Shown piece after piece: positions 9,420-18,672 of a stretch of DNA of 64,000 bases. A program made the position numbers and the translations under genes. The stretch comes from RI-242 sp038246255. GTDB lineage: Bacteria > Planctomycetota > UBA1135 > GCA-002686595. The DNA is taken from positions 1 through 64,000 of the forward strand of contig JBBRWC010000005.1 of NCBI GenBank assembly GCA_038246255.1. The letters run 5' to 3'. The notes beneath the pieces are model-generated. The model did not search any database and was not told the origin of the DNA. It saw nothing but the letters and a program-made list of their open reading frames with translations. The stretch's first letter is position 1, and every line of letters starts with the position of its first letter.

Positions 9420-9730
9420 GGCGCGGCTTGGAAGAGCGCGGACTTTGGATGGTGGCGCAGCGCGCCAGCTCCCGTTGGGGGCGGACCGATCCGCTCGGCC
9501 CGTGGGCGAAAGAGAATAGGGCCGTGGTGCGAATCCGTCCAGATGCTGCGGTCCGCTCCCCGGGGACCCACTACCTGTAGTGGGTTGAGCCGACCTTGTT
9601 ACCCCACCTGCTGGGGTGCCCCCTCGGCCGGGCAGCCCTTCCCCCGGTTGGGACGGGGCGGGTCGGGATCGGGCGGGTCGGGTTCGCCGCGGGCGGCGCC
9701 AAAAGGTGGCCGGTCCGGAGGAGGGGGGTG
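9420..9730. other. Intergenic region between rnpB and the Nudix gene, with two hairpins
   Basis: No coding region is supported here. Two inverted repeats stand out: ACCCACTAC with GTAGTGGGT at 9566-9585 (9-bp stem, 2-base loop), and ACCCCA with TGGGGT at 9601-9617. Both lie downstream of the 3' end of rnpB and upstream of the Nudix start, so they may end or process the RNase P transcript. Neither has a clear T-run. Confidence 0.45.
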
Positions 9731-10132
<402 letters not shown>

Positions 10133-10256
10133 CCCGCACCTTGTAGCACAAGGGCGCCGGATGGCTTGCCGCTCAGAGCCGCCCGCGCCTATCCTCGCGC
10201 CCCCGCCGACCGTTCGCGGTCCACGCACACCCTCAACGCTCCGCGCCCCGATCCCC

Positions 10257-11144
10257 ATGAGCCGCACCGGCGCCTTCGTCACCAACCTCGAGCTGCGCGA
10301 ATCCAACCCCGACGGCACGGAGAGGGATGGGCTCTCCCACAAGTCCGAGGGCATGTTTCTCCTGCACGTGCTGGAGCTCGCTGGCGTCGGTGAGCCCAAA
10401 GGTTCCATCACGATCCTGCACGACGCCGGGGACCACGGGGGGCGCTACGAAAGCCTCGCCGGGGAACTGGCCGCCCAGGGTTGGGCGATCGCGCTGCCGG
10501 ACATGCGCGGCCACGGCAAGAGCGAGGGGCCACGCGGACATTCGTGGGGCCTTGCCGAAGTGCTGCGCGACATCGAAGCGGTGCAGGACCATCTGGCTTA
10601 CCGCCTTCCGGATGCTCCTCGTCTGCTCGTCGGACAGGGCCTTGGCGCCATCTATGCGGTCGCGTACGCCGCCCAGCACCCCGACGCGGTCGGAGCGCTC
10701 GTCCTCGCAGCGCCGACGTTGGCGCCGCGCTACACCCCCCCGGTCAAACCCGGCGGATTGAAGGGGCTGTTCGCAAAACTCGGCCCGACGTCGCCGGGAA
10801 GTCTTGGACACGGTCCGGCGCACACGACGTCGGATCCCGTGGAACAGGCGGCCATCGCGGCGGACCCGCTCGTGCACGACGCCATCACGCTGCACACCCT
10901 GTCCCATCTGCCCAGGACTCTGACGCTTGTGCGCGACGCGTTTGCGCGTTTGCCGATGCCGGCGCTCGTGCTGGCGGGTGATGCGGACCCGCTGCTCGAC
11001 CTCGCCGTGCTGCGCGCCTGGGTGCAATCAAAACCGGGCGCCGAACTGCGTGTGCTCGCGGGCCGCAAACACGACCTCTTCCACGAGCGGGAGTCCGATG
11101 TCCTGGTCCGCGACGTGGCGTCGTGGATCAGCGCGAAGTGCTGA
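10257..11144 (+). CDS. Alpha/beta hydrolase fold protein (serine aminopeptidase/monoacylglycerol lipase-like) lacking the nucleophile Ser
   Basis: About 295 residues from the ATG at 10257. The fold is clear: ITILHDAGDHGGRY for the oxyanion strand, PDMRGHGKSEGPRG as in lysophospholipase-type enzymes, LAGDADPLLD carrying the acid, and GRKHDLFHE carrying the histidine. The nucleophile elbow, normally GHSMGG, reads VGQGLGA; the codon at the serine position is GGC (Gly). The acid and histidine are kept, so either this is a non-catalytic relative or another residue serves. There is no signal peptide, so it is probably cytoplasmic. It stands alone, convergent with ruvX. Confidence 0.78.
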   Translation: MSRTGAFVTNLELRESNPDGTERDGLSHKSEGMFLLHVLELAGVGEPKGSITILHDAGDHGGRYESLAGELAAQGWAIALPDMRGHGKSEGPRGHSWGLAEVLRDIEAVQDHLAYRLPDAPRLLVGQGLGAIYAVAYAAQHPDAVGALVLAAPTLAPRYTPPVKPGGLKGLFAKLGPTSPGSLGHGPAHTTSDPVEQAAIAADPLVHDAITLHTLSHLPRTLTLVRDAFARLPMPALVLAGDADPLLDLAVLRAWVQSKPGAELRVLAGRKHDLFHERESDVLVRDVASWISAKC

Positions 11145-11157
11145 GGCGCGGGCGAAA

Positions 11158-11613
11158 TCAGCCCGGACTTGCGGGTGCGATCGGATGGGTTGCGGGTTCG
11201 CCCGAGTTCAGCCAGTCGCGCAGGATGACGAGCGCCGAGTAGCTGTCCCGCAGAGCCTGGCGCTTGGCCTTCGAGAGGCCCTCATCCACCAACAGTTCGC
11301 GCGCCGCGCGTGTGGAAAGGTGCTCGTCCCAACCCAGCACGCGCAGGTGGGGGAGCGCGGCCGCCAGTCGGCCCGCGAACCGGCGCACGTCCCGGGAACG
11401 CCCCGTGTCCTTGCCGTTTCCATCGAGGGGGAGCCCGACCAGCAGCGTGTCGACGTCGCGTTCGCCGGCGAGCTTCTTGATGTGGGCGAGGATCTCGGGT
11501 CCCGCGCCGTCCAACCGCGCGGGCGGCAGGGGCGCACTGACGAGCCGCAGCCGGTCCGCGACCGCGAACCCGCTGATCCGCGTGCCGTGGTCGATCGCGA
11601 GCACTCCGCCCAT
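11158..11613 (-). CDS. ruvX: Putative pre-16S rRNA nuclease YqgF (RuvX)
   Basis: A 151-residue RNase H-fold protein of the YqgF/RuvX family, implicated in 16S rRNA 5' end maturation. The first strand reads LAIDHGTRISG with the family aspartate. LLVGLPLDGNG matches the conserved VGLP strand, and LGWDEHLSTRAA matches the conserved D-E-R/T region near the C-terminus. The length is normal for the family. The ATG at 11613 places the catalytic Asp near residue 8, as expected. It is a single gene, convergent with the hydrolase. Confidence 0.88.
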   Translation of the reverse strand: MGGVLAIDHGTRISGFAVADRLRLVSAPLPPARLDGAGPEILAHIKKLAGERDVDTLLVGLPLDGNGKDTGRSRDVRRFAGRLAAALPHLRVLGWDEHLSTRAARELLVDEGLSKAKRQALRDSYSALVILRDWLNSGEPATHPIAPASPG

Positions 11614-11851
11614 GGCGCGCGAGGATAGCGCCCGGGCCGCGTAAAGCGCGGAGGGCAAGGGGTGCCGAAGCGGCGGCGCGGCCAACCCGACGGTGATCCG
11701 GCAGGAAGTTGCAACCATCGCTGCCGGCCGGCGAGCGTAAACTTGCGCTGCCAGTCGGGCCTCCCCGACGCCGCGGCGGCCGCGCCGCGCGCCACCTTCC
11801 CTGCGCCGACGGACCGCGGCGCTCGTCAAACACCCCCGATTATTCGCTCCG

Positions 11852-13312
11852 ATGAAAAGACTCCTCACCACCGCTGCGCTCGGCGCCTGCGCGCTCGCGC
11901 TCGACCCCTCGAACGTCCAGGCCCAGAGCCTGGTCGCTCTGCACCCGTTCTCGCAGACCGGCGACATCTTCATCCCCGAGCCCGGCGCCGACCGGGTTTA
12001 TCGTCTTCAGGACATCTATCTCGACGGCCGTTACGACGGCCCCGGCGAAACCGTGGTGTTCTACGACGACACCATTGGACCGGTGCCGCTGACCAATCCC
12101 AACGGCATCACCGTCGGATTGAACGGCGTGGTCTACGTGAGCGACTCGAGCGAGGAAATCGTGCTGCGACTGCTCGACATCGACGGCGACGGCACCTGCC
12201 ACGGACCGGGCGAGGCCACGATCTTCTTCGACGGCCGTCCCGGTGGCAACGCTTCCGGTGTGCTCAGCGCGTCACCCGCCAACCTGACCGTCGACCTCTT
12301 CGGGGTCGTGTGGTTGTCCGTCGCGGGCGACGGCGCAAACAACCAGGACCGCATCCTGCGCCTCTCCGACAACAACTTCGACGGGGATGCCAACGACCTC
12401 GCTGAAGCGTCGGCCTACTACGACTTCCCCCCGGGCGCTCTTGGGACCAACGTGCCGCAAGACGTGACGATCGGGCCGGACGGACGCTTGTACGTCGTCG
12501 ACATCCCCTCGACGGGGACGATCGCGAAGGGTGTTTACCGCCTGAACGACGCAAACTCGAGCGGCTCGATCGATGCGACCGAGATCGCGCCGTTCTTCAT
12601 CCCGCCCGCGCTCGCGTCCAACCCCTTTTTCTGGGGCATGACCGTGGACGCCAACGGGTTCTTCTATCTGGCGGACACGACCAACGAGACCATCTGGAAG
12701 TTCCGCGACGAAAACGGCGACAACGTCATCGACAACGCGACCGAGGCGGTGCAGTGGTGGGTGGCTCCGGGTTCGACGCTGATCTGGCGCCTTGCCGCCG
12801 CATCGGACGGCAGCATCCTCGCCGCCGAATCCCAGGCACCCGACAGCGTTTTGCGCTTCTTCGACACGAACAGCGACGGGGTGATTGATCCGCTCACGGA
12901 AGTGGAGGTTGTTTGGAGCGACCTCGTTTCCGCGATCGACATCGTCAACCCGCGTTCGATCGCCACCGACCGTCAACCGACGATCGTCGCCGACCCGCTC
13001 GCGTCGATCTCGGCGCCGTTCTCGATCGGAACCTTCGCCACCGAGGGCGACACGGTGCTGCTGTTCTGGTCGGCCTTCGCGACGGCGCCGGTCCCGGTCC
13101 TTGGCCTCGGCTTCGCGGAGCTCGACCTCACCCCCGGCCTGTTCGGGCTGTTGTCGGTCGCAACCGCGCCCTTCTTCGGGCCGACCTTCACGTCGTTCCC
13201 GGCCATCAACCAGCCGGGCCTCGTGGGTGTTTCGATCCAACTCCAGGCCCTCGCGGGCAAGGTCGCGCGCCTGCGCCTCTCGAACCGCGCGACGTTGACG
13301 TTCGTCAACTGA
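11852..13312 (+). CDS. Secreted beta-propeller-like protein (NHL/EF-hand-like repeats)
   Basis: A 486-residue exported protein with signal peptide residues 1-24 (cleavage near VQA-QS). Repeated blocks such as PNGITVGLNGVVYVSDS, VTIGPDGRLYVVD and MTVDANGFFYLAD resemble NHL-type propeller blades. They alternate with calcium-site-like segments such as DIDGDGTCHGPGEA and DTNSDGVIDPLTE. The C-terminal 120 residues form a separate beta-rich domain. It was probably acquired or duplicated as one of the planctomycete-type secreted propeller proteins. Substrate and role are unknown. There is no obvious operon partner. The ATG at 11852 gives the best signal peptide. Confidence 0.65.
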   Translation: MKRLLTTAALGACALALDPSNVQAQSLVALHPFSQTGDIFIPEPGADRVYRLQDIYLDGRYDGPGETVVFYDDTIGPVPLTNPNGITVGLNGVVYVSDSSEEIVLRLLDIDGDGTCHGPGEATIFFDGRPGGNASGVLSASPANLTVDLFGVVWLSVAGDGANNQDRILRLSDNNFDGDANDLAEASAYYDFPPGALGTNVPQDVTIGPDGRLYVVDIPSTGTIAKGVYRLNDANSSGSIDATEIAPFFIPPALASNPFFWGMTVDANGFFYLADTTNETIWKFRDENGDNVIDNATEAVQWWVAPGSTLIWRLAAASDGSILAAESQAPDSVLRFFDTNSDGVIDPLTEVEVVWSDLVSAIDIVNPRSIATDRQPTIVADPLASISAPFSIGTFATEGDTVLLFWSAFATAPVPVLGLGFAELDLTPGLFGLLSVATAPFFGPTFTSFPAINQPGLVGVSIQLQALAGKVARLRLSNRATLTFVN

Positions 13313-13498
13313 TGCTCGCGACTTGATCGCGATATTTGGGCCAGCGGGGGGTGCGGGCTTACGCGCTCGCCCCCCCGGGGCCGCACGCCGGTCGGCTTGG
13401 CCGCGGCGCGGCATGTCGCGGCCGTGCGGCGTGCTGAACACGGACGCGCCGGGGACGTGTTGCACACTCCGATCGGATCACCCGGCCGCGACCGCGGA

Positions 13499-14578
13499 TC
13501 AAAGGAAGCGCTGATCGCCCGCCGCGCGCAGGCGTTCCACGATGCGCTTCACGTCTTGCGCGCGCTCCCGCGGGCACACGAGGGTCGCGTTGCCCGCGCG
13601 CACAACGACGAGGTTCTGCACTCCGACGAGCGCGATCAGCTCGTCCCCCTCTGCGTACGCAAGGCAATCGTGCGCGTCTTCGGCGATGAGCCGAGCGCCC
13701 CCGGAAAGTGCGGTGCGGTTGCCCCCTTCGCCCTGCGGTGCGAGTTCCGCCAACGCGGCCCACGACCCCACGTCGCTCCACGAGTAGTCGACCGGCACGA
13801 CACGCACGTTGTCCGCGCGCTCCAGCAGCGCGACGTCGATCGGCACCGCGGCAAAGCGCGCGTACTCCGCGGTCAGGTCACCGCCCGCGAACGCGCGCTC
13901 GAGCCCCGCGACGACATCGGGCATGTGGGTCCGCAGTGCGGCGTCGATCGCGGGTCCACTCCACACGAAGATCCCCGCGTTCCAGAAGAAACCGCCCTGT
14001 GCCAGGAACTGCGCGGCGCGCGCGGCGTCGGGTTTCTCCACAAAACGCACAACCTGGTGCACAGCGCAACCATCGCGTCGGCCGAGCTCCGCGGCCGCTT
14101 GGATGTAGCCGTAACCCGTCGCCGGGTGGTCGGGTTTGATCCCTAGAGTGACGAGGCTCGCCGACGCTTGCGCCTCCTCCGCGGCCGCCCGCACGCTCCT
14201 TTCGAACGCTGCACGCGGCTCGATCACGTGGTCCGCGGGCAACACGATCTGCACGGCGCGCGGATCGCGGCGCAGCACTTCCATGGCTCCCAGGGCCACA
14301 CACGGCGCGGTGTTGCGTGCCTTGGGCTCTTGGATCAGGTTTTCCTCCGGCAGATCGGGCAAACACTCGCGCACGAGCGCGGCTTGCGCCGCCGACGTCA
14401 CGACGAGGATGTGCGCGGGGTCCACCAAACCCGCGAGCCGATCCACCGTCTCGACGAGCATCGGCTTGCCGCCCGCGATCGGCAGGTACTGCTTGGGGCG
14501 GGCTTCGCGGCTCGCGGGCCAAAAGCGCGTGCCCGAACCGCCGGCCATCACCAGCGCGTAGATCGGCGAACTCGTCAT
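13499..14578 (-). CDS. manC: Mannose-1-phosphate guanylyltransferase
   Basis: Makes GDP-mannose from mannose-1-phosphate and GTP for glycan synthesis. The 359-residue protein has the nucleotidyltransferase signature VMAGGSGTRFWPASR at residues 9-23 and PKQYLPI after it. NTAPCVALGA, LPADHVI and GFFWNAGIFVW match the family, and VDYSWSDVGSW is the characteristic sugar-phosphate region. It lacks the C-terminal isomerase domain of bifunctional ManC, so it is the monofunctional form. The ATG at 14578 lies four bases downstream of the AsmA-like gene stop, which suggests one transcript with alr and the AsmA-like gene. It probably supplies the surface glycan genes nearby. Confidence 0.9.
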   Translation of the reverse strand: MTSSPIYALVMAGGSGTRFWPASREARPKQYLPIAGGKPMLVETVDRLAGLVDPAHILVVTSAAQAALVRECLPDLPEENLIQEPKARNTAPCVALGAMEVLRRDPRAVQIVLPADHVIEPRAAFERSVRAAAEEAQASASLVTLGIKPDHPATGYGYIQAAAELGRRDGCAVHQVVRFVEKPDAARAAQFLAQGGFFWNAGIFVWSGPAIDAALRTHMPDVVAGLERAFAGGDLTAEYARFAAVPIDVALLERADNVRVVPVDYSWSDVGSWAALAELAPQGEGGNRTALSGGARLIAEDAHDCLAYAEGDELIALVGVQNLVVVRAGNATLVCPRERAQDVKRIVERLRAAGDQRFL

Positions 14579-14582
14579 GGGA

Positions 14583-17500
14583 TCAGAATCGGTGGGGGAG
14601 GGGCGTCGCGGGGGGGAGCGGGAGGATCGGAAGGCCCGAGGAACCGCGGCCGAAGAGGTCGACGAGGACGTTGCGCACCCGCACGCTGGGCCGCGCGAGG
14701 TCACCGCGCACCGCGACGCGCAGCAGTCGGTTTTGGAACCAATAGACCAGACTACTCAAGGGACCCAGCGCGTCGAGCACGCTGTACTCGACTTCCAGAT
14801 CGACGGCGAGCCCGCCGTCGAGGCCGAGCTCGCCGTCGCCCACCAACTGCAGGAGCGGGCTCTGGACCTCGAGGCCGTCGAAGCGCACGCGGCCGTCGGC
14901 GAGTTGGAAGCGCGCGCCGCCGCGGTCGAACGTCGCGGTCCCGTCGAAACCGAGGGCGGTGAACACCGCGCGGGCCACCGGCACGGACCCAAGTCGTGCG
15001 TCTTCAATGCGCACGAGTCCGCTGCCGTTCAGTGACAGGGGTGCGGCGGGCAGGCCGAACAGCCGCAGGGAAGCATCTACGCGGCCTGCGCTGAACGCGT
15101 CGGCGGCAACGACCCCGGCGAGCAGTTGTCGGACCTGGAGGCCGTGGAATCCGAGGGACAGGTCGAAGCGCCCGCCTTCGATGAGGTCGACGGCAAGGGC
15201 GCGGCCGGTCGCGCGACCCGCGGCTCCACCCGCCGCGCCGCTATCCGCACCGGCATCCGCACCGGCATCCGCACCGGCATCCGCACCGCGCCCCGCGACG
15301 TGCGCCGCCCCCGGGGTCCCCAGGGAGGTGATGCGTCCGCCGGCGAAGTCCGCGACGAGGTCGTCGATCGTGAGGCGACCGGCGATGTAGGTGGCGACGA
15401 GCGTGCCGTCCTCGATGCTGCGACCGCCAAGTGTTGCGTAGAGCTGGTCCGCGCGGCCCCAACCGCGTGCGTCGCCATCCTCGATGATGAGGCGCTCCAG
15501 CATCACACGCGCCGACGAAACGCCGATGGGCAGGCCCAGCTCCACGCGCACGTCGTGGGGGACGAGTTCGCCGGACAGCCACGCGGCCGGTCCCTTGGGT
15601 GAACCGAGGGCGAGCAACACGTGAAGGCCTCGCGCGTCGAGTTCGAGGCGCCAGGGCGCTTCGATCACCGCGGGCACGGCCGACACAGCGACGGGCGCCG
15701 GCGTGGATGGCGGCGTGGATGGCGGCGCGGATGGCGGTGAGCGCGCCCCCATGCGCTCGAGGACCGCGCCATCGAACGGCAAGTCCGTGAACGAAAGGCG
15801 TAGGCCGAGCAGCGCGCGGGTGTTGCCATCGCCGGGGTGGGCGCCCGGCAGGTCCCCACCGACCCAAACGCCGTCGAGGGCGCGCCGCCACAACTCCACA
15901 CCTTCCAGCACGAGTTCCGTGTCCTTGTAACGCGCGTCGAGGCGTGCGGCGCTGATGCGGCCGCGGTCGAGGTCCACACGGCCCGCGAGTCCGTCGAGGC
16001 TGAACCCCGGCGCGACGAGGTCCTGCTCACGCATATGTAGGGCCACCCGATGCTCGAAGGCCCGCGGGTCCCGGGGGTCGACCGCGAGGCGCGCAGAGGC
16101 GTCGAACCGACCCGTCAGCGCGATGCCACCGGGCAAGAGCCCCTCCGATTCCGCGGGCATAGGCGCTTCGGCGAGCTCCGCCAGCGCGCGCCGCAGGGCC
16201 GGTGTATTGGGATCGATCGCGGCACTGGCCAATTCCACGTCCCAGCCGCGCGGACCCGTGCCCACGCGGAGCGCTCCGCGCGCGTCGGCGAAGAGCGCAC
16301 CGGACGCGGCTGCGCCGATCCGCCAGGCGTCCGCCGTCACTGCCGGGTCGGATGTCTGTGCCGATTGCACGGGTCGGGCGAGCGCGCCGAGCGGTGCGAG
16401 CGGGTCGCCTTCCAAGCGCGCCCAACCGTCGAATCGCCAGCCCTCGATCGCGGTCGGTAGGGCCGTGGCGCGCACGTCGAGCGACGGCACTCGGACGCCG
16501 ACCGCCAGCGTTCCTTTTGACCCGTCGCCGGAGTTCGCGACGGTGAAATCGGCGCTCAGCTTGCCCGCGAGGACCAGACCCGCTGCGCTCGGCAGGGGCT
16601 GTCCCGACACGTTGGCAAGGAGCTCCGCACCGCCGGGTGTTTGCGCGTCGCCGGCGAGGTCTAAACCGCCGAGTTCCCCGCGGACGTACACCACGCCTTC
16701 GTGGCTCGCGCCCGACTGCGCCGAGCCCATCTGTGCGGACTCCGCCTTCGCCGCGGCTAGCGCGGCGGGTGTTTCCTCGCGCCAACTGCCGAGGGCCGTG
16801 ATGCGCGCGAGCGCCGGCGCAATATCCCCCGGGGAGCGCGCCGGGACGAGATCCCCCGCCATCGCGAAGCGCGCGCCCATTGGACGCGTTTTTTTTGCGC
16901 CGATTTGCTGGGTTTCGCGCGCAAAAACGAGTTCGAACGATCCCTCCGTCCGCGCAACGTGGATGCCGCGCTCGGGTACGGCGGCTTCCACACCCGCCAG
17001 CGCAATGCGCGCGCCAAGGCGCATGCCGTCGTTCGCAGGATGCTGCTCGAAGTGGATGCGCGCGCTCGCCAGCCCGTCCCGCACGGCGTACTGCGCGAGC
17101 GGATCGAAGCCATGGTCTAGCCCCGCGAGGCCGCGCGCGAGATCGTCGTCGAGGCGCAGGTCGTCGAGCTCGAGCGCGAGGCGCACCTCGGGCCGGCGTA
17201 GTTCCCAATGGACTTCGGGCGAGACGATCAAACCCACGATCCGCGCCGCACCCGAGGGCGGCGAACCCGCGACGTCGATCAAGCCAAACCGGTCGCGCCG
17301 CGGGTCCTTGGGCGAATGGGCGAACACGAGCGCTCCGCGAATGCCCGCGAGCGGCACCGGGAACCCCTGCGTCCGCCCCTCGTCGTCCGGCCAACCGACA
17401 AAACGCAGGGTTGTTTCACCCAGGGTGTCCGTGCGGAAGACGACCTTCGGTTCGGGGCGCTCGGATCCGTCGAGGATGCCCGGGGACGATTCGAGCTCCG

Positions 17501-18671
17501 CACTCAGGACGAGCGACGCAACTCCACCCGGCTCGAGCGCGGCCCAGGCCTCGGCGAGCGAGCGGCCGGTGTTGGGGCCCGTCGAGGCCCGCGCCGTGCG
17601 CAGCGTGAGCGGGCTGCCGATGGGAACACGCGGCACCCAAAGGTCGATCCGCGCGAGGTGATTCGGTCCGGCGTCGCGTCCCAGGAGCGCGCGCAGCGAC
17701 AGCGGGCCTTCGTTCCACTGGGCCTCAAGCGCGAGCTCACCGCCCAAGGATGCGGGGTCAAGTGGCAGATCCGCTTTGCCGGGTGAAAACTCAAGCCTCC
17801 CGCGCAAACTCGCGGCCTGGGCGTCGAGCAGCGGATCCTCGCTTTCCCAGCGCAGCTCTTCGAACGCCAGGTCAATCTCTGCCTTCGGCGGCCTCGAACC
17901 GTCGAGGAAGAGCGAACCGCGACCGTCGAGACGCAGCACTCCAGCTACCTGCGACAGGCCGAGGGCGGCGAACCAGCGGTCTTCGACGAGGGCGCCCGCG
18001 GGCACTTCGAGGTTGGGAGCGCTCACCGCGAAGTCCAGCGCACTGCGCGCGCCGAGGCTGCCGCGCACGGCGACCGGAGCGAGCGCAGGCCGATCGGGCC
18101 CGAAGCGCAAAGTGGCGAGGCCGATCAGCGCAGCGCCGTCCCGTTGCCGCGGCACCCACCACAGGTCCGCGCGTCCAAGGGGCTGCACACCACCGCCGGG
18201 GAGCTCGATTTCGACCTCGACGGCGCTCGCGACGGCGCTCGGTGTCGCACGCGGATCAAACGGTTCGTCCGATCCATCCCCTGCATCGGCATCCGCCGCC
18301 GTTTGAGCGCTCACCGCGCGCGCGACGTCGCGCAGGCCCGCGTAGAGGCCGGGCCCGAGTCGTGCGCGGCCACCTTCGATCCACACGCGCGCAAGCCGCG
18401 CACCGCGCAGACCGACGCCGACGTCCAAATGGACACGCTCGAGCCGAAGCTGTTCCGGGGCGCCCGCAAGGTGCAAGCCTTGCACGACGAGCCCGGGTGC
18501 GCGCCAGTCGATCCACACGCGTTCGAATCCGACGCGGCCGTTCGTGCGGTGCGCGAGTTCCTGCGCCACGCGCCGTTCGAGGAAACCTCCGTGCGCGTAG
18601 ACCGCGATCGCGAGGAGCGCCGCAGCCAGCACCACCGCGATCAGGCTGAGGAAAGCCTCCAGCCGGCGCAC
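14583..18671 (-). CDS. Very large AsmA/TamB-like envelope protein
   Basis: About 1362 residues with one N-terminal membrane anchor (FLSLIAVVLAAALLAIAVYAH) and a long beta-rich body in which FDG, LDG and GRG-type turns recur. This matches AsmA-like, YhdP/TamB-type proteins that span the periplasm and are linked to lipid transport. The C-terminal region with DGLEVQSPLLQLVGDGELGLDG is the AsmA C-terminal-like signature. The GTG at 18671 is chosen because it follows the alr stop by one base; an alternative start at 18758 would overlap alr by 86 bases. Two coding 12-bp repeat arrays give an Ala-Asp-Ala-Gly run and a Pro/Ser-rich linker. Confidence 0.7.
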   Translation of the reverse strand: MRRLEAFLSLIAVVLAAALLAIAVYAHGGFLERRVAQELAHRTNGRVGFERVWIDWRAPGLVVQGLHLAGAPEQLRLERVHLDVGVGLRGARLARVWIEGGRARLGPGLYAGLRDVARAVSAQTAADADAGDGSDEPFDPRATPSAVASAVEVEIELPGGGVQPLGRADLWWVPRQRDGAALIGLATLRFGPDRPALAPVAVRGSLGARSALDFAVSAPNLEVPAGALVEDRWFAALGLSQVAGVLRLDGRGSLFLDGSRPPKAEIDLAFEELRWESEDPLLDAQAASLRGRLEFSPGKADLPLDPASLGGELALEAQWNEGPLSLRALLGRDAGPNHLARIDLWVPRVPIGSPLTLRTARASTGPNTGRSLAEAWAALEPGGVASLVLSAELESSPGILDGSERPEPKVVFRTDTLGETTLRFVGWPDDEGRTQGFPVPLAGIRGALVFAHSPKDPRRDRFGLIDVAGSPPSGAARIVGLIVSPEVHWELRRPEVRLALELDDLRLDDDLARGLAGLDHGFDPLAQYAVRDGLASARIHFEQHPANDGMRLGARIALAGVEAAVPERGIHVARTEGSFELVFARETQQIGAKKTRPMGARFAMAGDLVPARSPGDIAPALARITALGSWREETPAALAAAKAESAQMGSAQSGASHEGVVYVRGELGGLDLAGDAQTPGGAELLANVSGQPLPSAAGLVLAGKLSADFTVANSGDGSKGTLAVGVRVPSLDVRATALPTAIEGWRFDGWARLEGDPLAPLGALARPVQSAQTSDPAVTADAWRIGAAASGALFADARGALRVGTGPRGWDVELASAAIDPNTPALRRALAELAEAPMPAESEGLLPGGIALTGRFDASARLAVDPRDPRAFEHRVALHMREQDLVAPGFSLDGLAGRVDLDRGRISAARLDARYKDTELVLEGVELWRRALDGVWVGGDLPGAHPGDGNTRALLGLRLSFTDLPFDGAVLERMGARSPPSAPPSTPPSTPAPVAVSAVPAVIEAPWRLELDARGLHVLLALGSPKGPAAWLSGELVPHDVRVELGLPIGVSSARVMLERLIIEDGDARGWGRADQLYATLGGRSIEDGTLVATYIAGRLTIDDLVADFAGGRITSLGTPGAAHVAGRGADAGADAGADAGADSGAAGGAAGRATGRALAVDLIEGGRFDLSLGFHGLQVRQLLAGVVAADAFSAGRVDASLRLFGLPAAPLSLNGSGLVRIEDARLGSVPVARAVFTALGFDGTATFDRGGARFQLADGRVRFDGLEVQSPLLQLVGDGELGLDGGLAVDLEVEYSVLDALGPLSSLVYWFQNRLLRVAVRGDLARPSVRVRNVLVDLFGRGSSGLPILPLPPATPLPHRF
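15241..15288. repeat. 12-bp tandem repeat, four copies, in the AsmA-like gene
   Basis: Units of GCATCCGCACCG, the first slightly altered. On the minus strand they encode repeating Ala-Asp-Ala-Gly. They lie in a low-complexity loop between beta-rich blocks. Confidence 0.85.
15700..15735. repeat. 12-bp tandem repeat, three copies, in the AsmA-like gene
   Basis: Units of GGCGTGGATGGC, the third with one change. They encode a Pro-Pro-Ser-Thr/Ala linker on the minus strand. Confidence 0.8.
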
Positions 18672-18672
18672 T

